A DNA stretch of 64,000 bases from Arcticibacter sp. (GTDB taxonomy: Bacteria > Bacteroidota > Bacteroidia > 2-12-FULL-35-15), in assembly GCA_021155045.1 (NCBI GenBank), contig JAJNQB010000021.1, forward strand, positions 124,001 through 188,000, read 5' to 3'. The translations under genes and the position numbers were made by a program. The notes under the pieces are model-generated. The model worked only from the letters and a program-made list of their open reading frames with translations, ran no database searches and was not told where the DNA came from. Every line of letters starts with the position of its first letter. Within the stretch, counting starts at the first letter, position 1. Shown one piece after another: positions 36,268 through 44,602 of the stretch.

Positions 36268-36275
36268 TATATTTG
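36268..36275 (+). promoter_or_regulatory. TATATTTG -7 box before proline dehydrogenase
   Basis: TATATTTG fits TAnnTTTG and ends 21 bp before the ATG at 36296, giving a very short leader. No convincing TTTG at -33 was found. Confidence 0.45.
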
Positions 36276-36295
36276 CCCTGCAAAAATACATTATA

Positions 36296-37465
36296 ATGCT
36301 TTCATTTAACAATACAGAAATTGCCTTTGCTGGAAAAACTACGAACGATTTAAACCGTTCGTATTGGTTATTCAAACTTGTATCTAACCCCACATTTGTA
36401 AACATAGGAAAATCACTTACTACATTTGCTATTAAAACTCATTTGCCAATCAAAGGAATAATCAAAGCAACTATATTTAAACAATTTTGTGGTGGAGAAA
36501 CAATTGATGAATGCACAGCAGCAATTGCGGAACTTGGAAAATATAATATTGGAACCATTTTAGACTATTCTGTTGAAGGAAAAGAAAGTGAAAATGATTT
36601 TGACGCTTGTGCAAAAGAAACAATTGCTACAGTACATAAAGCAAAAGAAAATAAAAACATTCCTTTTTGCGTATTTAAAGTAACAGGCTTAGCTCGGTTT
36701 GATTTATTACAAAAAATTTCTGCCAAAGAATCACTATCAAGTGATGAGCAAAAAGAATTTGATAGAATAAAAGAAAGAGTAAATACAGTTTGCAAATCAG
36801 CTCATGATGCAGGTGTTCCTATTTTTATTGATGCAGAAGAAAGTTGGATACAACAAGCTATTGATGATTTAGCAAACGATATGATGTTGCTATACAACAA
36901 AGAAAAATGTATTGTCTATAATACTTTTCAACTTTACAGAAAAGATAGATTAGAATATTTAAAACATTCTTTTAATCTTGCAGGACAACATTCTTATTTC
37001 TTAGGCGCAAAGCTTGTGCGAGGAGCGTATATGGAAAAAGAACGAGCAAGAGCATTCGAAAAAAATTATCCTTCGCCTATTCAAGATAACAAAGAAAATA
37101 CAGATAAAGATTACGATTTGGCTGTACGATTTTGTATTGAGCATATATCTAAAATTGCATTTTGTGCTGGCACACACAATGAAAAAAGCTCAATGGATTT
37201 AGCAATGTTAATGCAAGAAAAGAAAATAAAAGAAGAAAATAAACATATTTATTTTTCGCAGCTACTTGGTATGAGCGACCATATTAGTTTTAACCTTGCT
37301 AATGCAGGATACAATGTTGCTAAATATGTTCCTTACGGACCTGTTCGTGAAGTGTTACCATATTTAATTAGAAGAGCACAAGAAAATACTTCCGTAAAAG
37401 GGCAAACAGGAAGAGAATTGAATCTAATTATAAAAGAAAAAGAAAGAAGAAAACTTAGCAAATAA
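36296..37465 (+). CDS. Proline dehydrogenase
   Basis: A 389-residue flavin enzyme that oxidises proline to pyrroline-5-carboxylate. The barrel carries family motifs: FIDAEESWIQ, KLVRGAYMEKERARA, FCAGTHNE and the C-terminal PYGPVREVLPYLIRRAQENTS, whose RRxxEN segment binds proline. No aldehyde dehydrogenase domain is fused, so this is the monofunctional type. P5C links proline with the ornithine made by arginase. The gene converges on the TPR/helix protein with only 2 bp between stop codons. Confidence 0.93.
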   Translation: MLSFNNTEIAFAGKTTNDLNRSYWLFKLVSNPTFVNIGKSLTTFAIKTHLPIKGIIKATIFKQFCGGETIDECTAAIAELGKYNIGTILDYSVEGKESENDFDACAKETIATVHKAKENKNIPFCVFKVTGLARFDLLQKISAKESLSSDEQKEFDRIKERVNTVCKSAHDAGVPIFIDAEESWIQQAIDDLANDMMLLYNKEKCIVYNTFQLYRKDRLEYLKHSFNLAGQHSYFLGAKLVRGAYMEKERARAFEKNYPSPIQDNKENTDKDYDLAVRFCIEHISKIAFCAGTHNEKSSMDLAMLMQEKKIKEENKHIYFSQLLGMSDHISFNLANAGYNVAKYVPYGPVREVLPYLIRRAQENTSVKGQTGRELNLIIKEKERRKLSK

Positions 37466-37467
37466 AA

Positions 37468-39285
37468 TTATTTAATTTCTGTATTCTTTTTAAACTCTTG
37501 TTCAGTAATTGGTGTTCCATCTTTAAAATAATATACAGCACCAAAGCTAGTTTCTTTCTTTTCGTATAACACTCCTTTGTTTCCTATAACTACAATCCTT
37601 CGAGTTACATCTACATTTCCTTCTTTAACTTTTTCTTCCGTTACGCCAACAGGATATTTTTTTGCTAATTCATTTTTAAATAATGCTTCATTAGCAATTA
37701 AAACATCAATTTCTTTTAATCTATTTTTAGGGTACTCTTCCGCTGGTTTTAATTCGATAGCTTCGTTGAATGCTTTTTTAGCTTTATCAAAATCTTTAGC
37801 AACAACGGCAGAATCACCAGCACTCAGAGTTTGTTTGTACTTTCGTTCAAAAGCTTTGGCTGCCTCTTCTTTTGCTAATCTTTCTTTTTCAGCAGCATCA
37901 GCAGCAGCTTTTTCTTTCGCTAATTTTTCCTTTAATGCAGCATCGGCTTCCGCTTTTTCTTTAGTAATACGAGCCTGCTCAGCAGCTTGAGCATCTGCTT
38001 TCTCTTTTGCTATTCTTGCTTTTTCTGCTGCAAGAGCATCGGCTTCTGCCTTTTCTTTTGCCAGTCGAGCTTTTTCTGCAGCTTCAGCATCGGATTTTTC
38101 CTTTGTTAAGCGTGCTTTTTCAGCAGCATCAGCATCTGCTTTTTCTTTTGCTAATTTATCTTTCTCCGCATTTTCAGCAATTAGTTTATCAATAGCAGCA
38201 ATTTTTTCTTTTGGATATTGTTCTGCCGATTTAAATGATAATGCTTCGCTGTATGCCAATTTTGCTACATCATAATTTTTAGTAAACATTGCAGCATCAG
38301 CTTTTGCAATTGCAGCACTATATTTATCATTGATTTCTTTCTCCTTTGCTAACTTATCTTTTTCAGCTTTGTCTTTTGATGCTATATCCGCAACAATGGA
38401 ATCTATTTCTTTTATTTTATCTTTTGGATATTGTTCTTGATTTTTAACCGTCAATGCTTCTGTATATCCTGTTTTAGCTCCTGTATAATCTTTTGCAGAT
38501 AAGGATTTATCAGCTTTTGCTATTGCAGCATTGTATTTATCGTTGATTTCTTTTTCTTTCGCTAATTTTTCTTTCTCAACACTTTCAGCATTCAATTTAT
38601 CTATTTCTGCTATTTTATTTTTTGGATGCGCTTCATTTACTTTTACAGATAATGCTTCCGTATAAGCGTCTTTTGCCGCTTTATAATTTTTGGCTGCAAA
38701 CGCAGCGTCAGCCTTTGTAATGGCAGCATTGTACTTTGCTTCTATTTCAGCAGATGCGGCACCTTTATTTTTTTCATCATTTACTTTTTTCTGAATAGTA
38801 GTAAATTCTTGTTGCATCGTTTTTTGAATATCCTCATCCGAAATCATTTTATTACCATCAGCATCATAATAGAAGCTCATATATGGTTTGTTAAATGTTT
38901 CAGTAATTTTTTGAACAGTTTTAGCATCTTTTGGTAACTCAAAAAGTGTTATTTCGGGATTAGATGTTCCTTTTAATTTTTTAGCATCATCAACCGACAT
39001 TCCAATAGTTGAATAAATTAGTTTTATGCTGATATACCCTTCTTTGGTTATATAAAAATTGTATTCTTCATCAGGCTTTAAAGTAAAAGAAAAACTTCCA
39101 GAAGAAGGAGTTATTATATCTTTTATTTTATCGTTATTAAAATTGTAAATACTTACAATGGCTCCATTCATTGGTTTGCCATCTTCTTTTACTGTTCCCA
39201 CAACAGTATATTGAGCAAATAACAAATTACTTAACAGGCAAAACAAAAAAGAAAAGCTAAAATGAATGTTTTTTATTAGCAACAT
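37468..39285 (-). CDS. Secreted TPR-like repeat protein with long charged helix
   Basis: A 605-residue protein of no named family. In order: signal peptide (to about 24), a carboxypeptidase-regulatory-like beta domain (TVVGTVKEDGKPMNGAIVSI), a short DADGNKMISDED loop resembling an EF-hand (141-152), then four homologous TPR-like units beginning near 184, 250, 321 and 482 (each ending YPKxKIxxID or similar). Between units 3 and 4 lies about 110 residues of KEKAxADAAEKARL-type sequence, likely a single alpha-helix or coiled coil. A globular C-terminus follows. A periplasmic spacer or scaffold is plausible. The repetitive DNA makes copy-number change likely. Confidence 0.78.
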   Translation of the reverse strand: MLLIKNIHFSFSFLFCLLSNLLFAQYTVVGTVKEDGKPMNGAIVSIYNFNNDKIKDIITPSSGSFSFTLKPDEEYNFYITKEGYISIKLIYSTIGMSVDDAKKLKGTSNPEITLFELPKDAKTVQKITETFNKPYMSFYYDADGNKMISDEDIQKTMQQEFTTIQKKVNDEKNKGAASAEIEAKYNAAITKADAAFAAKNYKAAKDAYTEALSVKVNEAHPKNKIAEIDKLNAESVEKEKLAKEKEINDKYNAAIAKADKSLSAKDYTGAKTGYTEALTVKNQEQYPKDKIKEIDSIVADIASKDKAEKDKLAKEKEINDKYSAAIAKADAAMFTKNYDVAKLAYSEALSFKSAEQYPKEKIAAIDKLIAENAEKDKLAKEKADADAAEKARLTKEKSDAEAAEKARLAKEKAEADALAAEKARIAKEKADAQAAEQARITKEKAEADAALKEKLAKEKAAADAAEKERLAKEEAAKAFERKYKQTLSAGDSAVVAKDFDKAKKAFNEAIELKPAEEYPKNRLKEIDVLIANEALFKNELAKKYPVGVTEEKVKEGNVDVTRRIVVIGNKGVLYEKKETSFGAVYYFKDGTPITEQEFKKNTEIK

Positions 39286-39443
39286 ATTAAATTTAAAAAA
39301 TGGTTACAAAAATAAGGTTTAATCAACAATGTTGCCGATTTTTTTGTTCGTCTTAAAAATATCTTAAGAATATTTTTAAATGAATTGGGTTATGTTACTT
39401 CCCGCTACTTCGAAATGATATTTTATTTATAATAGTAAAACAA

Positions 39444-39523
39444 CTGTGCGCTGTCTGTTCGTTTACTCCTATGGAGAGTGTTCACACCGATAGGTGAATG
39501 TATCGAGAACGTGTGAAGGAATT
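39444..39523 (+). repeat. 80 bp direct repeat, left copy
   Basis: Begins CTGTGCGCTGTCTGTTCG and ends with TATCGAGAACGTGTGAAGGA plus ATT. It matches 39783-39860 except for a 2 bp difference and one substitution. It contains the inverted repeat TTCACAC/GTGTGAA (39481-39487, 39511-39517) and the TATCGAGAAC core of the dispersed repeat family. Confidence 0.85.
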
Positions 39524-39611
39524 AATTTAAAAAATTTGTACTTTCCTATCACCGACCTAATAAAATTTTCTTAAAAATTCATTTGTTATCAAAAGCGATG
39601 GAACGTGCGAA

Positions 39612-39746
39612 GATGCTTTAGTGTTTGAGTTCTGATTTTGCAAAAATCAGAACGAGTTTAAAGCATCGGATTGATGGCAAATTGAATTTTTGGAAAATTT
39701 TATTCAGTCTTGTTCTTTTGCTTCTTTTGTTACAAGACAAAAGAAG
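39612..39746. repeat. Structured core with two strong hairpins
   Basis: GATGCTTTA (39612-39620) pairs perfectly with TAAAGCATC (39659-39667). Inside it TTCTGATTTT (39630-39639) pairs with AAAATCAGAA (39643-39652). A second hairpin is CTTCTTTTGT (39721-39730) with ACAAAAGAAG (39737-39746). This may be a structured RNA or a folded mobile element; no promoter is evident. Confidence 0.55.
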
Positions 39747-39782
39747 AAGTAAAATCTTTATGTTTTCTTTTTTCTATCTAAT

Positions 39783-39860
39783 CTGTGCGCTGTCTGTTCG
39801 TTTACTCCTATGGAGAGTGTTCACAGATAGGTGAATGTATCGAGAACGTGTGATGGAATT
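39783..39860 (+). repeat. 80 bp direct repeat, right copy (78 bp)
   Basis: Same orientation as 39444-39523, lacking 2 bp (CACAGATAG instead of CACACCGATAG) and with GATGGAATT for GAAGGAATT at its end. Confidence 0.85.
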
Positions 39861-39899
39861 TAATTGAAATATTTTAATCACTACCGAGAGATTGTTTTT

Positions 39900-40526
39900 T
39901 TAATTATGTCGTCTTAAATAGTCGTCAATTATATTTTCGTCCGCTTTAAAATAATGTCCTTTAAAAGGACCAAATATTTGTCCATTTGTCGGGATTGTGT
40001 CAGAAGTTCCGTTATTATTTACAAAAACGAGTTTAATGGTTTTCTGGTACTTCAATGGACCAACATGATCAGCCCAAAGCCTATCAGTGAATTCATTTAA
40101 TTCTTTAATTTGAATAGTATCAGTGGAAGTAATAATTATTGCTTTCTTAATTGCAAAGCGGTCATAATAATGATTGAAATAATCAGGTTGACTCTGCCGT
40201 TTTAGGAAAGACTGTCTAGCCGTAAGAAGAAATGGAAGAAATAGAACTATCCCGGAAAATGTAAGTATTAAAGTCGTAATAAAAGACCTTTTGCTATAAA
40301 TCAAAGTTTTTAAGATCCAATAATTAATTGCGGCAAAAAATGCTGAAATATATAAGACTCTTTTTAAGATTTCATTAGTTATTTCTTGAGTAAAGGTAGT
40401 TGCGTGAATTTTCCCCACGTTTCCAGTAATTATATGGTAACTAACATGTTCCACCGCTACGATAAGGCAAACGAACACTAAATTCAATATTAATAAAATA
40501 CCAATTCCAATTTTTCGTCTGTTCAT
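39900..40526 (-). CDS. Hypothetical membrane protein
   Basis: A 208-residue protein with about three transmembrane segments in the first half (IGILLILNLVFVCLIVAV, VLYISAFFAAINYWIL, FITTLILTFSGIVLFLPFLL) and a soluble C-terminal domain (TSTDTIQIKELNEFTDRLW). I do not recognise a family. It is preceded on its strand by CCCCGTTAGGGCTAAATA, and the neighbouring upstream gene is preceded by AGTTATGGGCAAAC. This common motif and the lack of relatives among neighbours suggest an acquired gene pair. Confidence 0.68.
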   Translation of the reverse strand: MNRRKIGIGILLILNLVFVCLIVAVEHVSYHIITGNVGKIHATTFTQEITNEILKRVLYISAFFAAINYWILKTLIYSKRSFITTLILTFSGIVLFLPFLLTARQSFLKRQSQPDYFNHYYDRFAIKKAIIITSTDTIQIKELNEFTDRLWADHVGPLKYQKTIKLVFVNNNGTSDTIPTNGQIFGPFKGHYFKADENIIDDYLRRHN

Positions 40527-40566
40527 ATTATCCTTCTACTGTTTGAGATGTCTTGTTTATTTAGCC

Positions 40567-41334
40567 CTAACGGGGACTGGTTTTCATTCTCTCGTTGTCA
40601 AGTCGTATTTTTAGTTTAGTAAAAATTTTGTTCTCCGATTTTCCATTTTCGTCAAGGTCAAAATTGTTTAATAACCCCCATTCAATTTGGTCGAAGATAT
40701 TTTTTTTCTGCTCAATGTTGTTGATTTTAGTCAGTTGTTCAATAACCAAATCAGGCTTACAAATAAAACACTTACCTATTGAAAAAGACGGTATTTCATT
40801 AGCTGAACCCTTGTCTGCCCACATTGTAGAAAAGAAGAGTTGTAGAACGTCAACGTCACTTGTCGAGCAAAAGTAATTTGGTAAAATGGTAAGCACAGGG
40901 TCATACTTCGTGTCACTATAAAACTCTAATTGTCGAACTGAAGTCCTATATTCTATAGTGTCTTTTGACTTCCAAGCTTTTTGAAAATTGTCCGCTAATA
41001 TTCTTTGTATGTTTAGTGTTTTAGTGATGAGTTCCTTTTGCTTTTTGTAGTCAAGTTTCTCAACTTCTTGAACTCTGCTTTTATGAAGAAACCCTTCTAT
41101 TTGTCTACCCTTCCAAGCCGTTACTTTTACCCATTCTGAATTATCTATCAATTGAAAGTAGAAAAAGTCTTCTTTGAAAAGCGTGTCAACGACTTTAAAT
41201 TCTTTTCCTTGTCCAATACGAACTAATGTAAAGCCGTCTGGATCGTTTATAATTGCAAGTCTGTTCTCGGCTATAAGTTTAAGTGAGCAGAAAAAAATCA
41301 AAATTATCAATATGTAGTTTCTCGCTGTCGTCAT
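40567..41334 (-). CDS. Hypothetical secreted protein with SH3-like N-terminus
   Basis: A 255-residue protein from ATG 41334 (MTTARNYILIILIFFCSLKL reads as a signal peptide). The frame is open to 41379, with other starts at 41349 and 41379. Residues after the signal look like a bacterial SH3 fold: FTLVRIGQGKEFKVVDTL, DNSEWVKVTAWKGRQIEGF and LHKSRV. The rest is helical with several cysteines (NYFCSTSD, GKCFICKPD). Family unknown. Wording of the DNA around its start (GTTATGGGC) matches the motif before the downstream orphan gene. Confidence 0.7.
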   Translation of the reverse strand: MTTARNYILIILIFFCSLKLIAENRLAIINDPDGFTLVRIGQGKEFKVVDTLFKEDFFYFQLIDNSEWVKVTAWKGRQIEGFLHKSRVQEVEKLDYKKQKELITKTLNIQRILADNFQKAWKSKDTIEYRTSVRQLEFYSDTKYDPVLTILPNYFCSTSDVDVLQLFFSTMWADKGSANEIPSFSIGKCFICKPDLVIEQLTKINNIEQKKNIFDQIEWGLLNNFDLDENGKSENKIFTKLKIRLDNERMKTSPR

Positions 41335-41433
41335 TTTAAGTTTGCCCATAACTTGTAAATACCTACTAATCGATAGCACATTATTATTCGTTTATCAAAT
41401 ATAATTTTTTTTCTATAACGAGAGCTTTAAAAC

Positions 41434-41467
41434 AAAAAACTTCAGAAAATAATTTCTGAAGTTTTTA
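41434..41467. terminator. Bidirectional terminator at end of FKBP operon
   Basis: AAAAACTTCAGAAA and TTTCTGAAGTTTTT form a 14 bp stem with a four-base loop. It lies 22 bp beyond the last FKBP stop codon (minus strand) and can also stop plus-strand readthrough. Confidence 0.88.
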
Positions 41468-41488
41468 ATTTTTATTTAAATTTTTCTT

Positions 41489-42673
41489 TTACTTCACTTC
41501 TATCAATTCAACATCGAATATTAAATCTGCTCTTTCAGGAATAATTGGTGGACGACCTTGTTCGCCATAAGCTAAATAATAAGGTATCACCAAACGCATT
41601 TTATCTCCTATATGCATCAATGATATTCCTTCTTCCCAGCCTGGTATTACATAGCCTTGTCCTAATGGGAATTCAATTGGTTCACCTCTTTCAATTGACG
41701 AATCAAATATTTTTCCGTCAGCTAAAAAGCCTGTGTAATGCACTTTCACTGTTTTGCCAGCTTGTGCTTGTGTTGGGTTACTACTTTTATTAATTACATA
41801 ATATTCTAAACCTGATGCCGTTTTTGTTGCTGTTAATCCTGAAACATTAAATGGTTTAGGAACAACTGGTTCTTGCACATCTACAATTTCTACATCAAAA
41901 ATTAAATCTGATTTTGCTGGAATAACCGGTGGACGACCTTGTTCGCCATAAGCTAAATTATATGGAATAATTAATTTTGCTTTTTCTCCTTTTTTCAAAA
42001 GTTGTAATCCTTCATCCCAACCTGGAATTACAGAACCAACACCACATTTTAATGCAAAGGGTTGTCCTCTATCAACAGAAGAGTCAAACATTTTTCCATC
42101 TTTAAAAAAACCACTATAATGCACTTTTACGTTGCTACCTTTTTTAATAGCTTCTCCTTTTTCATTTTTTTGGAAATAAATATATTGCAGTCCACTTGCT
42201 GTTTTAATAGTATCTTTTGTTTTTGCAACCCATGGTTTTACTCCTTCAATCACATCTAGTAATTCTACATCAAATATTAAAACACTATTAGCTGGTATTG
42301 GTCCCATTGCTCTTTCGCCATAGGCAATATCAGCAGGTAATTTTAAAGTAGCTTTATCACCCACTTGTAATAATTGAAATGCTTCGTCCCAACCTTTAAT
42401 AACTTGCCCTGCACCCAGTTTAAACTCAAATGGTTGACCTGATTTTAATGAACTATCAAAAATAGTATCGTTTGTTAATTTTCCTGTGTAGTGCACTTTT
42501 ATTTTATCGCCTACTTGTGGTTTTTTACCATTCCCTTTTGTAGTAATAGTATATTCCAATCCTGATGCTGTTTTCACTGTTTTTGGATTTTTTACAATTT
42601 TAGATGTTACTTTTTCTTGTGCATAGATTCCTACAGCCAAAAGCAAACAAAAACTTAATGTTATTTTTTTCAT
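41489..42673 (-). CDS. Secreted FKBP-type peptidyl-prolyl isomerase, three domains
   Basis: A 394-residue periplasmic or secreted protein with signal peptide (ITLSFCLLLAVGIYAQ) and three tandem FKBP domains of about 110 residues. Each domain starts with TASGLEY or similar and contains VHYTG or VHYSG, FDSS and an AYGE loop (VKVHYTGFLADGKIFDSS, YYLAYGEQGRPPIIP). Isomerisation of Xaa-Pro bonds and chaperone action on exported proteins are expected. Domains 2 and 3 share GEQGRPPxIPxxxDLIFDVE; domain 1 is slightly different (ERAMGPIPANS). It is the last of four consecutive FKBP genes. Confidence 0.93.
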   Translation of the reverse strand: MKKITLSFCLLLAVGIYAQEKVTSKIVKNPKTVKTASGLEYTITTKGNGKKPQVGDKIKVHYTGKLTNDTIFDSSLKSGQPFEFKLGAGQVIKGWDEAFQLLQVGDKATLKLPADIAYGERAMGPIPANSVLIFDVELLDVIEGVKPWVAKTKDTIKTASGLQYIYFQKNEKGEAIKKGSNVKVHYSGFFKDGKMFDSSVDRGQPFALKCGVGSVIPGWDEGLQLLKKGEKAKLIIPYNLAYGEQGRPPVIPAKSDLIFDVEIVDVQEPVVPKPFNVSGLTATKTASGLEYYVINKSSNPTQAQAGKTVKVHYTGFLADGKIFDSSIERGEPIEFPLGQGYVIPGWEEGISLMHIGDKMRLVIPYYLAYGEQGRPPIIPERADLIFDVELIEVK

Positions 42674-42726
42674 ATTAATTTTATATAAAGGTTGATGTTT
42701 TGTTCATCAATCATTATTCCAATTAT

Positions 42727-43689
42727 TTATTTTGCTGGTGCAGTAACGCTTACCAGTTCTACCTCGAACAACAATGTTGCGAATGGAGGAATTGGACCCA
42801 TTCCCTGCGGTCCATAACCAATAGTTGATGGAATAATTAATTGTGCTTTTGAACCCACATTCATCATCATTAGTGCTTCGTCCCATCCTGCAATTACTTG
42901 TCCTACACCAACAGGAAACTCAATTGGTTCATAAGGTCTGCGTTCATCATAAATGTTTGCTTTTTTAGCAACTGCTTCATCGCTAGTATCAAATACAGTT
43001 CCATCTAACAACATACCTGTGTATTTTACTTTAGCTGTTGCACCTTGCGTAGGTTTTGCTCCTTTACCTTTAGATTTTTCGATATAATAAAGACCGCTTT
43101 CGTTTGGTGTTGTTTTTATTTTATTATCTGTAACATATTTTGCAATCACAGCATTTTCCTCTTCCGTATATTTTTTCATTGCAGCTTTTTGCTCTTCTAT
43201 ACGTTTTTGTTGGTCTTTCATTGCATCTTCTTTTGAAGTAACTTTTAATAGTTTAGCTTCAAACGTAAGCGTACTTCCTTTTTCAACGTAAGGAGGTAAT
43301 TCCTGAACCATAAATGTTTTTAAATAAACAGAGTCGGCACTAATTTTAAAACTTGCGCTATCACCTACCGACATCATTGCTAATGCTTCTTCAAAACTTC
43401 CTTTAAATGTTGATTGACCAACAGGAAATTCAATAGTACCATCAGGCTCACGGCTTACTTTTTTTGAATCAAACAAAATGGAATCTTTACCATTTCTGTA
43501 TGACATAACAATTTTTATGACATCGCCTTCTTTCGGTTTCACACCATTTTCGTCTTGATTATAAAACTTAAAATACAATCCGCTTTCAGTAGCATCATAA
43601 CCATCATAAGGAGAATTACTGCAAGAAGTAAATAATAATGTTGCTGGAAGTGCAGCAATAAGAATAGCTTTTGTGAATTTAATTTGCAT
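42727..43689 (-). CDS. FKBP-type isomerase lipoprotein, two domains
   Basis: A 320-residue protein from ATG 43689; an in-frame start 24 bp upstream would overlap the previous gene. MQIKFTKAILIAALPATLLF leads to lipobox LLFTSC. The N-terminal FKBP-like unit is degenerate (IKIVMSYRNGKDSILFDSKK), the middle is a charged helix (KDQQKRIEEQKAAMKKYTEE), and the C-terminal FKBP domain is canonical (AKVKYTGMLLDGTVFDTS, STIGYGPQGMGPIPPFATL). It starts 4 bp after the upstream FKBP gene. Confidence 0.92.
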   Translation of the reverse strand: MQIKFTKAILIAALPATLLFTSCSNSPYDGYDATESGLYFKFYNQDENGVKPKEGDVIKIVMSYRNGKDSILFDSKKVSREPDGTIEFPVGQSTFKGSFEEALAMMSVGDSASFKISADSVYLKTFMVQELPPYVEKGSTLTFEAKLLKVTSKEDAMKDQQKRIEEQKAAMKKYTEEENAVIAKYVTDNKIKTTPNESGLYYIEKSKGKGAKPTQGATAKVKYTGMLLDGTVFDTSDEAVAKKANIYDERRPYEPIEFPVGVGQVIAGWDEALMMMNVGSKAQLIIPSTIGYGPQGMGPIPPFATLLFEVELVSVTAPAK

Positions 43690-43693
43690 TTGA

Positions 43694-44596
43694 TTAATTA
43701 TTTTGTTTAACAATTTTTATTAATTCTATTTCGTAAATTAATGTTGTGTATGGAGGTACAATTCCTGTTGATGAACCTGTGCTTCCATAAGCAAGTTGCG
43801 AAGGTATAATAAATTTTGCTTGCCCACCTTCATTTAACAATTTTATTGCATTTTCTAGCCCTTTTATAACTTGCCCTTGTTGTCCCAAGGTAAATTCCAT
43901 TGGCTGTTTTCTGTCATAAGTAGATTCTAAGAGCTTACCATTTAAAAATGTTCCTTTGTAGTTTATCTTAACAACATCACCACTTTCGGCAAGCAATCCC
44001 GTTCCTTGCTTTACTGGCAAATAATACAAGCCACTATTCATTGGTTTGTACTGATTTGATAATGTATCTAAAAATATTTTTAATTTGCGTTGTTCTTCTA
44101 TATCAGCATCGTCCATCAGTTGATTGTAGTGTTCTATTTCGGCTTGATATTGTTCTGCACTTAATATTTTATGAAGTTTTACGTCCATTTTTACAACATC
44201 GTGTTTATGAAAAAAAATTGGTAATTCTGTTTTGAAAAATTTCTTGAAAAGAGAATCAGCACTTACTATAAACGAAACACTATCGCCTTCATTCATATAT
44301 TTTAAATGTTCTTCAAAACTTCCTACAAATGAAATAGTATTGTAAGGTAGTACTACTTTACCAGAAATATTGTTAGTGTAAGAATCAAAAAAAATGGAAT
44401 CTGTTTTTGTTTTGTAGGTAATAATCAGTTGCAAATAATCTCCAAACGATGCTTTTTTATTTCCATCACCAATTGTTTGGAGTTTGTAATATAATCCAGT
44501 ATCGCTTTCGGAATAGCCTTTATACATTTCTGGTTGCCAGCATGATGTAGCAAACAAAACAATAAACAAAAATTGATATGATTTATACTTTTTCAA
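43694..44596 (-). CDS. FKBP-type isomerase lipoprotein, two domains
   Basis: A 300-residue paralogue of the next gene. Lipobox LFATSC is followed by a divergent N-terminal FKBP-like unit (LQLIITYKTKTDSIFFDSY), a helical linker (QYQAEIEHYNQLMDDADIEE) and a C-terminal FKBP domain (VKINYKGTFLNGKLLESTYD, SQLAYGSTGSSTGIVPPYTT). The first unit lacks the usual YTG and active-site loop, so it may bind rather than isomerise. It is 6 bp downstream of gldI. Confidence 0.92.
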   Translation of the reverse strand: MKKYKSYQFLFIVLFATSCWQPEMYKGYSESDTGLYYKLQTIGDGNKKASFGDYLQLIITYKTKTDSIFFDSYTNNISGKVVLPYNTISFVGSFEEHLKYMNEGDSVSFIVSADSLFKKFFKTELPIFFHKHDVVKMDVKLHKILSAEQYQAEIEHYNQLMDDADIEEQRKLKIFLDTLSNQYKPMNSGLYYLPVKQGTGLLAESGDVVKINYKGTFLNGKLLESTYDRKQPMEFTLGQQGQVIKGLENAIKLLNEGGQAKFIIPSQLAYGSTGSSTGIVPPYTTLIYEIELIKIVKQNN

Positions 44597-44602
44597 AAAA
44601 AA

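Larger units (their letters stand above)
39286..39899. other. 614 bp non-coding region with direct repeats and hairpins
   Basis: This gap holds two 80 bp direct repeats (39444-39523, 39783-39860) flanking a 259 bp core with two strong hairpins. A short frame at 39625-39834 starts from the first hairpin and gives a low-complexity Leu-rich product that I do not accept as a gene. The left 150 bp shows nothing I can name. Confidence 0.65.

Noticed and set aside
37577..37990. Open frame of 137 codons antisense to the TPR/helix gene
   Set aside because: The Ala/Ser/Phe-rich product is the mirror of the lysine- and alanine-rich helix codons, an artefact of low complexity.
39625..39834. Open frame of 69 codons on the plus strand
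   Set aside because: Begins in one hairpin and runs through another; the product is a Leu-rich stretch without a credible start context. Treated as part of a structured non-coding element.
40560..41353. Integron attC sites
   Set aside because: The GTTAGGGC and GTTATGGGC motifs lack the paired inverted partner and the exact GTTRRRY core; kept only as a cassette-like observation.
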